Source: Betaproteobacteria bacterium (lineage in GTDB: Bacteria; Pseudomonadota; Gammaproteobacteria; Burkholderiales; Usitatibacteraceae). From it: 64,000 bases of DNA. Every line of letters starts with the position of its first letter. The first letter of the stretch is position 1. A program made the translations under genes and the position numbers. Below the pieces are notes generated by a model, which searched no databases, was not told the origin of the DNA, and saw only the letters and a program-made list of their open reading frames with translations. Positions 37,901-46,889 of this stretch are shown piece after piece. Location: the NCBI GenBank assembly GCA_016720925.1, contig JADKJR010000004.1, positions 349,378 to 413,377 on the forward strand, written 5' to 3'.

Positions 37901-40900
37901 TGCCGGCGTACGTCGCATAGGGCCGGATGGCACCATTTCCAGAATGGCGGGTACCGGTGTCGAAGGATTCAGTGGCGATGGCGGTCCGGCGACCGCCGCG
38001 CAAGTGAGACGTCCCGCCAGTGTTGTGGCGGGTGCGGACGGCAGCCTGTTCATCGCGGACCCCACGGGTGTTCGTCTCCGTCGTGTCGGGCCCGAAGGCA
38101 TCATTAGCACCATCGCGGGCACAGGCGCGCCTTTCGACGGAATCAGAACTGGCGACGGCGGGCCGGCAACCGCCGCGAACCTGAATGGTCCCACCGGTGT
38201 TGCGATGGGACCGGATGGCAAGTTGTACATCGCAGACAATGCCGGCCGTCGCATCCGCCGCGTCGACTCCGCATTGCCCGGCGTCTCGCTAACAGACATC
38301 GTCATTCCCGCGGAAGACGGCGGCGAGATTTACATATTCAATAGCATTGGTCGCCACCTGAAGACATTGGACGCCCTGACCGGCGCGCTGCGCTTTCAGT
38401 TCGCCTACAGCACGGACGGCTACCTGATCTCCGTTACCGACGCGATCGGCAACCTCACCACCATTGAACGCACCGGCGCAATTCCTGCCGCCATCGTTGC
38501 CCCCGGCGGCCAGCGCACCACGCTTAATGTGAACGCCGGCGGCTGGTTGCTTTCGGCCACCAATCCGGCGGGCCAGGCCCACACCATGTCCTATTCAGTC
38601 GACGGTCTGCTGCTAACCTTCGCTGACCCGCGCAGCCAAGTACATCAGTTCACCTACGATGCGCTGGGCCGCCTGACCAGAGACGACAATCCGGCCGGCG
38701 GCAGCACTACGCTAGTGCGCACGGTGCAGAGCAACGGCTATACCGTCACCACCACATCCGCACTCGGCCGAAGTCACGCCTATCAAGTGGAGCAATTGAC
38801 CACCGGCGCGGCCCGGCGCACCGTCACCGCCGCGAGCGGCACCAAGACCATTACGCTGATCAATACCGATGGCAGCGAGCAGACTACCTATGCCGATGGC
38901 AGCAGCCGTACCGTGATCAAAGGTCCCGACCCGCGCTGGGGGATGCTCGCGCCGGTCGCGAAGAGTGTTGTGCTCACGACCCCCGGCGGTCGTACCCGCA
39001 CCGTTACCACGGTACGTACTGCCACGCTGTCGGACCCCAATGACTTGTTCAGCCTGACCAATCTCACTGACACCTTGACCGACAACGGTGCGGTACGTAC
39101 CCGCGTGTACAGCCGCAACGGCGCAACCCGTACGCTCACCGACACGTCCGCCGCCGGGCGCGGCAGCATCGTCACCCTCGACGCGCTGGGGCGCGTCACA
39201 CAGGCGCAAGCATTGGGGCTCGATCCGGTCGCCTACACCTACGATAGCCGCGGCCTGATCAGCACCATTACCGAAGGCAGCGGTGTTGCCGCCCGTACCA
39301 CCACGCTTGCCTACAACGCCAAGTATGAACTCACCAGTGTGACCGATGCGCTCAGCCGCACGACGGCACTCACCTACGATAGCGCGGGACGATTGGTGAC
39401 GTCCACGCTGCCCGGCGCGCGCACCGTCACGCTGGCCTACGATGCCTCGGGCAACCTCACTGCGCTGACGCCGCCTGGCAAGAGCGCGCACGGATTTGGT
39501 TACACGGCAATCGACGAGACCGCCAGCTACACGCCACCCGATCTCGGCAGCGGCACCACCACCACGCAGTTCACCTACGATACCGACCGCGCGCTGACGC
39601 GCGTCACCCGTCCCGACGGACAATTGATCGATGTCGCCTACGATACGGCCGGGCGCCCCGGCACCGTCACAATCGCGCGTGGTGCCATCGGCTATAGCTA
39701 CAGTCCGACCACCGACCAGTTGACCGGTATCACTGCACCCGGCGGACTTGGCTTGAGTTACACCCGCGACAGCGAACTGCTAACTGGTGTGGTCTGGACC
39801 GGCGCGGTTGCAGGCGCGACGGCCTACACTTACAACAACGACCTGCGGGTGACCACCGAGACGGTCAACGCCGCCAACAGCGTGAGCTTCACCTACGCGG
39901 CCGATGGCCTGCTCTCCGGCGCGGGCAGTCTGGCTCTCACCCGCAATGCGCAGAATGGACTGCTCACTGGCAGCACATTAGGCAGTGTCACCGATAGCCT
40001 CACTTACAACACGCTGGCCGAGCGGAGCAATTACAGCGCCAGCTACAACGCTGCCGCGATCTACAACGCCGCGTACACGCGGGATGCGCTGGGCCGCATC
40101 ACGCAAATGGTCGAAACGATCGGTGGGGTCACGACGACATTCGGCTACGGCTATGACATCGCCGGGCGACTCAACGCGGTTAGCAAGGACGCAGTGCCAA
40201 TCAGCACCTACAGCTACGACCTCAACGGCAACCGCACCGCCCGCACCGGGCCGACGCTGGCTGCGACTGTTGACGCGCAGGATCGCCTTACCAGCTATGG
40301 CACCACCACCTACAGCTACACCGCCAACGGTGAACTGCTCGGCAAGGTCAGCGGCGCAGAGAACACCGCCTACGAATATGACGCGCTCGGCAATCTGCTC
40401 AAGGTCACGCTGCCGAACGCAACCGTGATCGATTACCTGATCGATGGCGTGAATCGGCGCATCGGCAAAAAGGTGAATGGCACCTTGGTGCAGGGCTTCC
40501 TGTATCAGGGTGCGCTTCGGCCGGTGGCTGAGCTGGATGGCAGCAATGTGGTCGTCAGCCGCTTCATTTATGGTACGCGAGTCAACGTGCCGGATTATCT
40601 GATCAAAGGTGGCGTCACGTACCGCATTATTGCCGACCATCTCGGAAGTCCGCGTTTAGTGGTGGATGTCGCCACCGGCAATGTGGCGCAGCGCATCGAT
40701 TATGACGAATTTGGAAACGTGGCGACCGATACCAGTCCGGGGTTCCAGCCGTTCGGCTTTGCAGGTGGGATGTACGACAAGGATACGAAGCTGGTGCGAT
40801 TTGGAGCAAGGGATTACGACGCGGAAACGGGACGGTGGACCGCGAAGGATCCAATTACGTTTGCGGGGAGGGATACCAATTTGTATGCCTACGTGCGCGG

Positions 40901-41237
40901 TGATCCGGTCAATGCAGTCGACGTCGATGGCCTGTGTCCGGTGAAGCCAGGGGGCACGCTTTATACCAGTTCGCACAATCTGCGGTTGCTGCCAGTGTCC
41001 AATATCAACGCCACTCCCGTGAACAATTGGTTTCCTGTGGGTAGTACAGTGACCTTCCTGGGATACAGCAACGGGTTGGTCATGGTTTCGGCGACCTTGG
41101 CAAATGGGAGCACGGTCGTGGGCTATGCCCTACCGTCTAATTTTGCGACCACGGCGCCTGCGACCGAGTATTCTGCACCGGGCAATCCTATGTCAAACCA
41201 GGCATATCCGTCTTCGGGCGTTGGCATCAAAGGCTAA
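34913..41237 (+). CDS. Second teneurin-like NHL/YD-repeat protein, frameshifted near the N-terminus
   Basis: Tandem paralogue of the gene at 28316 with the same domain order. Residues 1-96 (signal peptide, first part of the module) are in the frame from 34913. An extra G near 35201 breaks it, and the rest runs in the next frame to 41237 (FGVP|TAFDEIGAPVSISVQ is rebuilt without that G). Dockerin-like pair GDVNNSQSISPTD and DLNATGAITAADVSAIKGR; TTR-like HPEFGQTISRADGAFDL; IWDGKDAFGRTLHGVQP in the plug-like region; six NHL units (~37270-38280); YD repeats and Rhs core with RFGARDYDAETGRWTAKDP and DPVNAVDVDGL; SH3b-like tip (~40930-41237). Restored length is about 2108 residues. The single indel may be an error. 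Confidence 0.85.
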
Positions 41238-41375
41238 CGCGTAATGCAACCCGGTGAATGGGATAAAGAGAGAAATACAGGAACGCTGCACGGGCCGGCA
41301 GTGGACGAATTACCGCGACAGCGCTTCAAGGAAAACCGGGGCGCCATTTGTCCTGCGGACGTAGCACAAGTTGGC

Positions 41376-41442
41376 AAAACACAAGCACTGGAGCGGCGTA
41401 CAAGCCATAAATGGCCCAAACACCGCGCCAGCTATAGAGTTT
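41376..41442. repeat. Nested palindromic repeat, copy 9 (decayed right arm)
   Basis: Left arm AAAACACAAGCACTGGAGCGG is typical and the inner AGCCATAAATGGC is kept, but the right arm reads CCGCGCCAGCTATAGAGTTT. It follows the second NHL/YD gene and abuts the stop of the FAH fragment. It lies in the 445-bp gap 41238-41682. Confidence 0.8.
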
Positions 41443-41443
41443 G

Positions 41444-41560
41444 CTACATCGCCCCAATCGGATTGCGCATCACGCCAATCCCTTCCACCTCGGTCTCCAG
41501 CAAATCGCCATCCTTCATGAATTCCGGCGGCGTGCGTGCGAAGCCGACACCTTCCGGCGT
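41444..41560 (-). pseudogene. C-terminal fragment of a fumarylacetoacetase-family gene
   Basis: On the - strand this encodes TPEGVGFARTPPEFMKDGDL and LLETEVEGIGVMRNPIGAM then a TAG, matching the end of the intact gene at 42982. The DNA at 41454-41560 equals 42992-43098 with one mismatch. Upstream (41561-41682) similarity ends; that piece holds only short broken frames (for example EDSITGADFGPFAG) and I cannot assign it. The acyltransferase gene lies between fragment and intact gene. Confidence 0.8.
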
Positions 41561-41682
41561 GGCCGGTGCGCAGTTCAGCCCGCGAATGGCCCAAAGTCCG
41601 CACCGGTGATCGAGTCTTCATTCCGGCCGGTACGCGCATGTTTCGCGCCATCCGGGGTGGGATGATCAACCAGTTTGCCGCG

Positions 41683-42885
41683 CTACGCGCCCCGTATAGA
41701 CGCGCTAGACGTCTTGCGTGCCATGAACGGACGCTCGACCAGGTAATACGAAATTGTCGCGACCCCAAAGCTTGCTGGAATGCAGATACCGACCAGCCAC
41801 CACAAGCGGTCTCCCCCGACTCCAACTTGGTCCAGAATCGTTATCGTCCAGCGAATGATCGGTATGTGCCAAAGATAGAGGCTGTAGCTGATGATGCCGA
41901 CGTATAGCATCGGCCCATTGGCAAATAGCGCTTTTGAAAGCTGGCCCGCCATCGCCGTACCGAGTACCAGTGCGCCAATGAACGTCGCGGTGATGGTGTA
42001 GCCAAAGAAGAGCAGCGGGTGGCCATTCCAGTAGTCGAGGTAGAAGTGGTCTACCAGCGCCATCATGACAACGATTCCCGAAATGCCGATGAGTACTAAC
42101 CCATCCGAAATCCTTGGTGTAAGAGTGGACGGAAGACGTACATAAACCCATGACAACAACATGCCGATTCCAAAGTGATCAATCAGCCCTGGAAGCTGCA
42201 GGAGTACGAAAAACTTGGTGCCTACCGGCGCGTCGGCGACACTGGCGTACATCAAGCTCCGGTACGCGATCGCCGTGGCAATGAGGGCCATGGAAAGTAT
42301 CAGCCACGCCGCGCGTTTTCGGGCGAAAAACAGGCCGGAACATGCCGCGAACAGCGGCAGCAGCAGGTAGTAGCCGAATTCGGTTGGCAAGGTCCAGTAA
42401 ACGCCATTGAGGGCCGACGCGTAGTCCTGACGAAGGTTTTGCAGAAAGACAAAATGGGCGGCGATCACATGCCATGCCGGCAACGCCGACACGTTATAAA
42501 GCACGATTGAAAGAACCACAATCTGCAGCCAATAGGCCGGCACTACCCGCTTGATGCGCCTCAGCAGATAGGCGCCGACGTTTACGCGGGCGCCTTGGCC
42601 TTCGATGTGCCGAACGAATGGGATCGCCAGCAGGAATCCCGACAATACAAAGAACACATTCGCGCCCATCCAACTGCATGTAATCAGCCAGTGGTACGTA
42701 AATTGAGCGCCGCCGATATTGAACGACAGCGCTCGCGGTCCGGCGAATGCGAAAACGTGAAAGAAAAGAACCATCAGTGCCGCCAACGCACGGATGCCTG
42801 TCAGGCCCTCATTGAACTGGTCCGCGCGGCTCGCGGACGCCGCCTCACGCATCAGATAGTCGTGTCCGTGTGCCGCCGAGTTCAC
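41683..42885 (-). CDS. Membrane acyltransferase, acyltransferase-3 (OafA/YrhL) family
   Basis: 400 residues with about ten hydrophobic spans. The family's N-terminal motif is present (GLTGIRALAALMVLFFHVFA, with the conserved His after the first span), then NVFFVLSGFLLAIPF, RRIKRVVPAYWL and a C-terminal SYSLYLWHIPI with the typical YLWH. Such enzymes move acetyl or other acyl groups onto surface sugars such as O-antigen or exopolysaccharide; the substrate here is unknown. It is flanked by a fragment and the intact copy of an FAH-family gene, so it was probably inserted here. No glycan genes are nearby. Confidence 0.9.
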   Translation of the reverse strand: MNSAAHGHDYLMREAASASRADQFNEGLTGIRALAALMVLFFHVFAFAGPRALSFNIGGAQFTYHWLITCSWMGANVFFVLSGFLLAIPFVRHIEGQGARVNVGAYLLRRIKRVVPAYWLQIVVLSIVLYNVSALPAWHVIAAHFVFLQNLRQDYASALNGVYWTLPTEFGYYLLLPLFAACSGLFFARKRAAWLILSMALIATAIAYRSLMYASVADAPVGTKFFVLLQLPGLIDHFGIGMLLSWVYVRLPSTLTPRISDGLVLIGISGIVVMMALVDHFYLDYWNGHPLLFFGYTITATFIGALVLGTAMAGQLSKALFANGPMLYVGIISYSLYLWHIPIIRWTITILDQVGVGGDRLWWLVGICIPASFGVATISYYLVERPFMARKTSSASIRGA

Positions 42886-42981
42886 GAGCCGGTGATCCGC
42901 AGGCAGGAACGCTCACTATCCCGAGAGGGGAAACGGCAGGCCCGCCAGCTATAACCGCATTGCATGAAGCTCGCTGGCACG

Positions 42982-43887
42982 CTACTCGACACCAATTGGA
43001 TTGCGCATCACGCCAATCCCTTCCACCTCGGTCTCCAGCAAATCGCCATCCTTCATGAATTCCGGCGGCGTGCGTGCGAAGCCGACACCTTCCGGCGTAC
43101 CGGTCGAAATCACGTCACCGGCTTCCAGCGTCTGGCCGAGCGAGAGATCATGTATCAATCGCGGAATCTTGAAGTAGAGGTGTTTCGTATTTGATTTCTG
43201 TTTCACCACGCCAGAGACGCGGCATTCGAGATTGAGATTGGTCGGATCGATCGAATCCGCTGTGACGATGCAGGGTCCCATCGGGCAGGTGCCGTCGAGC
43301 GACTTGCCCTTGTCCCATTGCCCGCCGTGACGCCGCTGGATATCGCGCCAGGTGACGTCGTTGATAACGGTGTAGCCGAAGATGTGACTCATGGCATCGG
43401 CCTCGGCAATGTTCTTGCCGGCTTTCCCGATGATGACGCCGAGTTCCACTTCCCAGTCGAGCGACGTCGAAACGTTGGCATCGAACGGGATTGCGTCATA
43501 GGGGCCGTTGATGGCGGTCGGTGCCTTGGAAAAGAACACCGGCCACGTTGGCAGTTCACGCTTGTCATCGAGCTTCTTGCCGCCTTCTTCAAAATGTTCG
43601 AGGTAATTCCAGCCGACGCAAAAAACGTTTTTTAACGTGCGCGGAATCGGCGCCTTCAGTAGCGCCTTATTGAGCAGGATGGGGGCCGTTTTCGGCGCGG
43701 CCTCAATGGCGCGCAGCAGGCCCATCACGGGTTCGCCGCCGGCAATGATGTCGAGCATGGTGCCGACCGCCAGCGAGGAATCGCGCGCGCGGGCCTCGGC
43801 GACGATGTCGATGATTTCATCCTTGCTGATCTGGATGCCGGTTTTGAGGTCGGTGGTGTCAATTGGTTGGTAGGTGACGAGGCGCAT
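42982..43887 (-). CDS. Fumarylacetoacetate hydrolase family protein
   Basis: 301 residues. The metal-binding core of the FAH superfamily is visible: DWEVELGVIIGKAGKNI (metal-binding Glu pair), GYTVINDVTWRDIQ, and the C-terminal GDVISTGTPEGVGFARTPPE. Enzymes of this group hydrolyse or decarboxylate beta-diketo acids (fumarylpyruvate, 2-hydroxyhepta-diene-dioate, oxaloacetate and others); sequence alone does not tell which. It is the last gene of the valine catabolic run, 24 bases after the HIBYL-CoA hydrolase stop. Its last 107 bases are duplicated at 41454-41560. Confidence 0.9.
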   Translation of the reverse strand: MRLVTYQPIDTTDLKTGIQISKDEIIDIVAEARARDSSLAVGTMLDIIAGGEPVMGLLRAIEAAPKTAPILLNKALLKAPIPRTLKNVFCVGWNYLEHFEEGGKKLDDKRELPTWPVFFSKAPTAINGPYDAIPFDANVSTSLDWEVELGVIIGKAGKNIAEADAMSHIFGYTVINDVTWRDIQRRHGGQWDKGKSLDGTCPMGPCIVTADSIDPTNLNLECRVSGVVKQKSNTKHLYFKIPRLIHDLSLGQTLEAGDVISTGTPEGVGFARTPPEFMKDGDLLETEVEGIGVMRNPIGVE

Positions 43888-43911
43888 GGCTTGTATCCTG
43901 CGTTGTTGAAA

Positions 43912-45039
43912 TTATGTTGGCTGGACGATCTGCAAGTGTTTCAGTGGATGGGAATCATTGTCCCACCGCGACCGGAAAAATTCATTGACACTGGCGGGAG
44001 AGACATCGGCCAGCTTCGGCGGTTTCCACGCGGGCGACTGGTCCTTGTCGATCATCAGCGCGCGGATACCTTCGGCGATGTCACCGTGCTCGAACGTGGC
44101 CGTGACCAGATTCAGTTCCATGCGGAAGCACTCCGCCAGATTCATTCTTGCCGCGCGTTCGATTTGCTGTTTGGTGACTTCGAGCAGGGTGGGCGACTTC
44201 TTTGCGAGTGCAGCCGCCGTGGCGCTCGCCCACTCAAGCCGGTTGGCGTCGGTTTCGCTTTCCAGCGAGGTGACGATGGCCGCAACATCTGGTTTGCCGG
44301 CAAAGTGCTTCTCGATCGTGCTGCTCAGGCCGGGCAGGGTGCCTGCCTCGATCGGCGCGCGGGCAAATTTCTGTACGATGTCGCGCATCGCGACGATCGG
44401 CCCCGCGCTCCAGTCGACCAGACTATCGAGTGCGTAATCGAATTCAAACGCCGACTCCGAAGCGATGTGATGCGTGGCCAGCCCGGTGTAGAGCGCATCG
44501 GCGGCTTTGATCACTTGTCCCGTCAGGCCAAGGTACAAGCCGATCGCACCGGGGCAGCGCGACAGGAAATAGCTGCCGCCGACATCGGGAAACATTCCGA
44601 TCACCGTTTCGGGCATCGCCATCCTGGTGCGTCCGCCGACAATCCGTAGCACGCCACCCATCGAGATGCCCATGCCGCCGCCCATGACGATGCCATCGAG
44701 CCAGGCGATGTATGGTTTGCCGGTCCGGATGAGGTAGCGGTGGATGGTGAAATCGAGTTCATATTCTTCGCGAAAAAAATCCAGCTCGCTACCGTCGGCG
44801 CGCCTGGCGGTGTCGTAAAGCGAACGAATATCGCCACCCGCACAGAACGCCTTCTCACCCGCGCCACGCACGATGATGGCTTTGATATTGTCGTCGGTGG
44901 CCCAGCCGTCGAGGAGTTCTGTCATCGACTGGATCATGCCGTGCGTGAGAGCGTTGAGCGCTTTCGGCCGGTTCAGCGTGAGATGGGCAATGTGATTGCG
45001 GATATCGACGAGGAGTTCGCCGTTGGCGTGTTCGATCAT
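43912..45039 (-). CDS. 3-hydroxyisobutyryl-CoA hydrolase
   Basis: 375 residues, in the crotonase superfamily but with the longer C-terminal part typical of HIBYL-CoA hydrolases. Oxyanion-hole segments EKAFCAGGDIRSLYD and IVMGGGMGISMGG are clear, and AMPETVIGMFPDVGGSYFLS carries the Glu and Asp used by this subgroup. It releases 3-hydroxyisobutyrate from its CoA ester in valine degradation, feeding MmsB encoded upstream in the same run. The gap to the enoyl-CoA hydratase gene is 22 bases, so the two are in one operon. Confidence 0.93.
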   Translation of the reverse strand: MIEHANGELLVDIRNHIAHLTLNRPKALNALTHGMIQSMTELLDGWATDDNIKAIIVRGAGEKAFCAGGDIRSLYDTARRADGSELDFFREEYELDFTIHRYLIRTGKPYIAWLDGIVMGGGMGISMGGVLRIVGGRTRMAMPETVIGMFPDVGGSYFLSRCPGAIGLYLGLTGQVIKAADALYTGLATHHIASESAFEFDYALDSLVDWSAGPIVAMRDIVQKFARAPIEAGTLPGLSSTIEKHFAGKPDVAAIVTSLESETDANRLEWASATAAALAKKSPTLLEVTKQQIERAARMNLAECFRMELNLVTATFEHGDIAEGIRALMIDKDQSPAWKPPKLADVSPASVNEFFRSRWDNDSHPLKHLQIVQPT

Positions 45040-45061
45040 GACGAGCGCGAATCTTTGGGCA

Positions 45062-45841
45062 TCAAGCGTTTTTCCACTCCGGCTTTCGTTTCTCCAGAAA
45101 CGCCTTCACGCCTTCCGCCTGATCTTCGTAATTGAACAGATCCATGAACCGCTCGCGCTCAAGCGAAAGTCCGGCACCGCGCGGCACACCGTTGCGTGCG
45201 TTATGAATGAGCGATTTGCAGAATTCGACCGATTTTGGCGACAGTCCGGCCACGCGTTCGGCCATGGCCTTGGCGGCCTCGAGCGACTTACCCTTTTCGA
45301 CGACTTCTTCGACCAGTCCGATGCGCAGCGCCGTCTCCGCATTGACACGCTCGCTGGTCAGGATCATGCGCTTGGCCCAGCCTTCGCCGACCAGCCATGG
45401 CAGGTTTTGCGTACCACATCCGGCGGGAAGCAGTCCCACGCCAGGTTCCGGCAAGGCCATCTGCGCGTGCGTCTCGGCAATGCGCATATCGCAGGCCAGC
45501 GCGCACTCCAGTCCGCCTCCCATCGCGTAACCGTTGATGGCGGCGATGGTGACAAAGCGCGCATTCATCCACGCCTCAAAGGCTTCGCCGAATGCGGAAA
45601 TGAATTCACGCGCACCGACCAGGCTTTTTTCATCACCGCCCTGAAAGCGCTTCAGGTCCGCCCCGGCGGAGAAAAACTTCTCGCCTTTGCCGGTGATAAT
45701 CGCCGCGTAAATGGATTTGTTGGCGCTGAGCTCATCGGTCAGCGCTTTCATCGCCTTCAGTGACTCTGGCGTCCACGTATTGGCGGGTGGATTATTGATG
45801 GTGATGATGCAGGTGTGATTGTCGATTGTATGTTCGATCAT
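45062..45841 (-). CDS. Enoyl-CoA hydratase/isomerase
   Basis: 259 residues, usual crotonase length. Oxyanion-hole motif KFFSAGADLKRFQ and AINGYAMGGGLECALACDMR are present with both catalytic Glu positions (GGGLE and LPEPGVGLLP). In this context it most likely hydrates methacrylyl-CoA in valine degradation, giving 3-hydroxyisobutyryl-CoA for the next enzyme; a broader short-chain role is possible. It lies 61 bases after mmsB. Confidence 0.9.
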   Translation of the reverse strand: MIEHTIDNHTCIITINNPPANTWTPESLKAMKALTDELSANKSIYAAIITGKGEKFFSAGADLKRFQGGDEKSLVGAREFISAFGEAFEAWMNARFVTIAAINGYAMGGGLECALACDMRIAETHAQMALPEPGVGLLPAGCGTQNLPWLVGEGWAKRMILTSERVNAETALRIGLVEEVVEKGKSLEAAKAMAERVAGLSPKSVEFCKSLIHNARNGVPRGAGLSLERERFMDLFNYEDQAEGVKAFLEKRKPEWKNA

Positions 45842-45902
45842 GTGGAAATCTCAGTAGTGAATTGCTCATCTTTCAATGGTCTCTGGACGGCGGAATACTC
45901 CG

Positions 45903-46808
45903 TCAGTCTTTCTTGTACAACTTGATGATGCTGGAAAAATCCAGCCCGCCATTGCCCATGCTGGAGTGCATTTGATACAGCTGCTGCGCGGCTGCGCCGA
46001 GGTTGACCGGTTGCTTGGCGGCCTTTGCTGCTTCGGTTACCAGCGTCAAATCTTTCAGCATCAAATCCGAACCGAAGCCACCCGTGTAACCCCGCGACGC
46101 CGGGACATTTTCCTGCACGCCTGGATATGGGTTGTATGTATCCGAGCTCCAGCAGCGGCCGCTGGAGGTATTGGCGATGCCGGCAAACACTTTCGGGTCC
46201 ATGCCCAGTTTGACTGCCAGCGCCATGCCTTCGGCGGTGGCAATCATCTCGATGGCAAGCATCATGTTGTTGCAGATCTTCGCGACCTGGCCATTGCCCG
46301 CACCGCCGCAGTGGACGATGTTTTTGCCCATGCATTGCAGGATCGGTTTGGACTTCTCGAAATCGGCCGCATCACCGCCGACCATGAATGTCAGCGTGCC
46401 GGCTTCCGCGCCGCCAGTCCCGCCGGAGACGGGCGCATCGACCATGTTGTTGCCATGCGCGCGTGCATCCATCGCGACGTCGCGCGCGGTATGCGGATCG
46501 ATAGTCGATGAATCGATGAGCAAGATGCCCGCAGGCACGCCGCTCAGGATGCCGGTGTCCTTGCCGGTGTAGACCGAGCGCACATGCGGCGAAGAGGGCA
46601 GCATCGTGATCACCACCTCCACCCCTTGCGAACACGCGGCGGGTGATGCAGCGGCTTCGCCACCCAGTTCGGTGAGTTTTCGGACGAGTTCCGGGATAAC
46701 GTCGAAGACTTTGAGCGTGTGTCCGTGCTTGAGCAGATTGCGTGCCATGGGGTTACCCAGGCCGGCCGAGGCCGATAAAGCCGGGATTTTCATCTTGTTG
46801 TGCCGCAT
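45903..46808 (-). CDS. mmsB: 3-hydroxyisobutyrate dehydrogenase, N-terminal NAD motif scrambled
   Basis: About 296-301 residues. It oxidises 3-hydroxyisobutyrate to methylmalonate semialdehyde. The substrate motif DAPVSGGTGGAEAGTL, the catalytic lysine segment GQVAKICNNMM and the C-terminal GFGSDLMLKDLTLV are intact. The N-terminus reads MKIPALSASAGLGNPMARNL where MKIGFIGLGxxGxPMARNL is expected. The expected GFIGLG is present in another frame (GGCTTTATCGGCCTCGGC on the - strand), so two compensating indels within ~35 bases have replaced the Rossmann glycine motif. The true start is probably the second ATG at 46793, matching family N-termini. Confidence 0.9.
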   Translation of the reverse strand: MRHNKMKIPALSASAGLGNPMARNLLKHGHTLKVFDVIPELVRKLTELGGEAAASPAACSQGVEVVITMLPSSPHVRSVYTGKDTGILSGVPAGILLIDSSTIDPHTARDVAMDARAHGNNMVDAPVSGGTGGAEAGTLTFMVGGDAADFEKSKPILQCMGKNIVHCGGAGNGQVAKICNNMMLAIEMIATAEGMALAVKLGMDPKVFAGIANTSSGRCWSSDTYNPYPGVQENVPASRGYTGGFGSDLMLKDLTLVTEAAKAAKQPVNLGAAAQQLYQMHSSMGNGGLDFSSIIKLYKKD

Positions 46809-46889
46809 TCCTGTGGGCGCGGATGCCCCAGGGGCATGAATTGGGCCGCGGAGTGGGGCAATCCGGACGCGCGCGGGGGCGGGGCGGGA

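Noticed and set aside
36714..38003. 429-residue - strand open frame
   Set aside because: Antisense to the NHL repeats of the second NHL/YD protein; the apparent repeats mirror the real gene.
28316..41237. Polymorphic Rhs toxin with immunity gene, or a T6SS/Tc toxin locus
   Set aside because: No toxin-like tip, no small immunity gene, no VgrG, TcA/TcB or T6SS gene in the window; both proteins have Sec signals.
12432..41237. Cellulosome
   Set aside because: Dockerin-like modules occur without cohesins, scaffoldin or glycoside hydrolase domains.
12217..41442. CRISPR-like reading of the repeated palindromes
   Set aside because: Copies are kilobases apart with genes between them and no cas genes are present.
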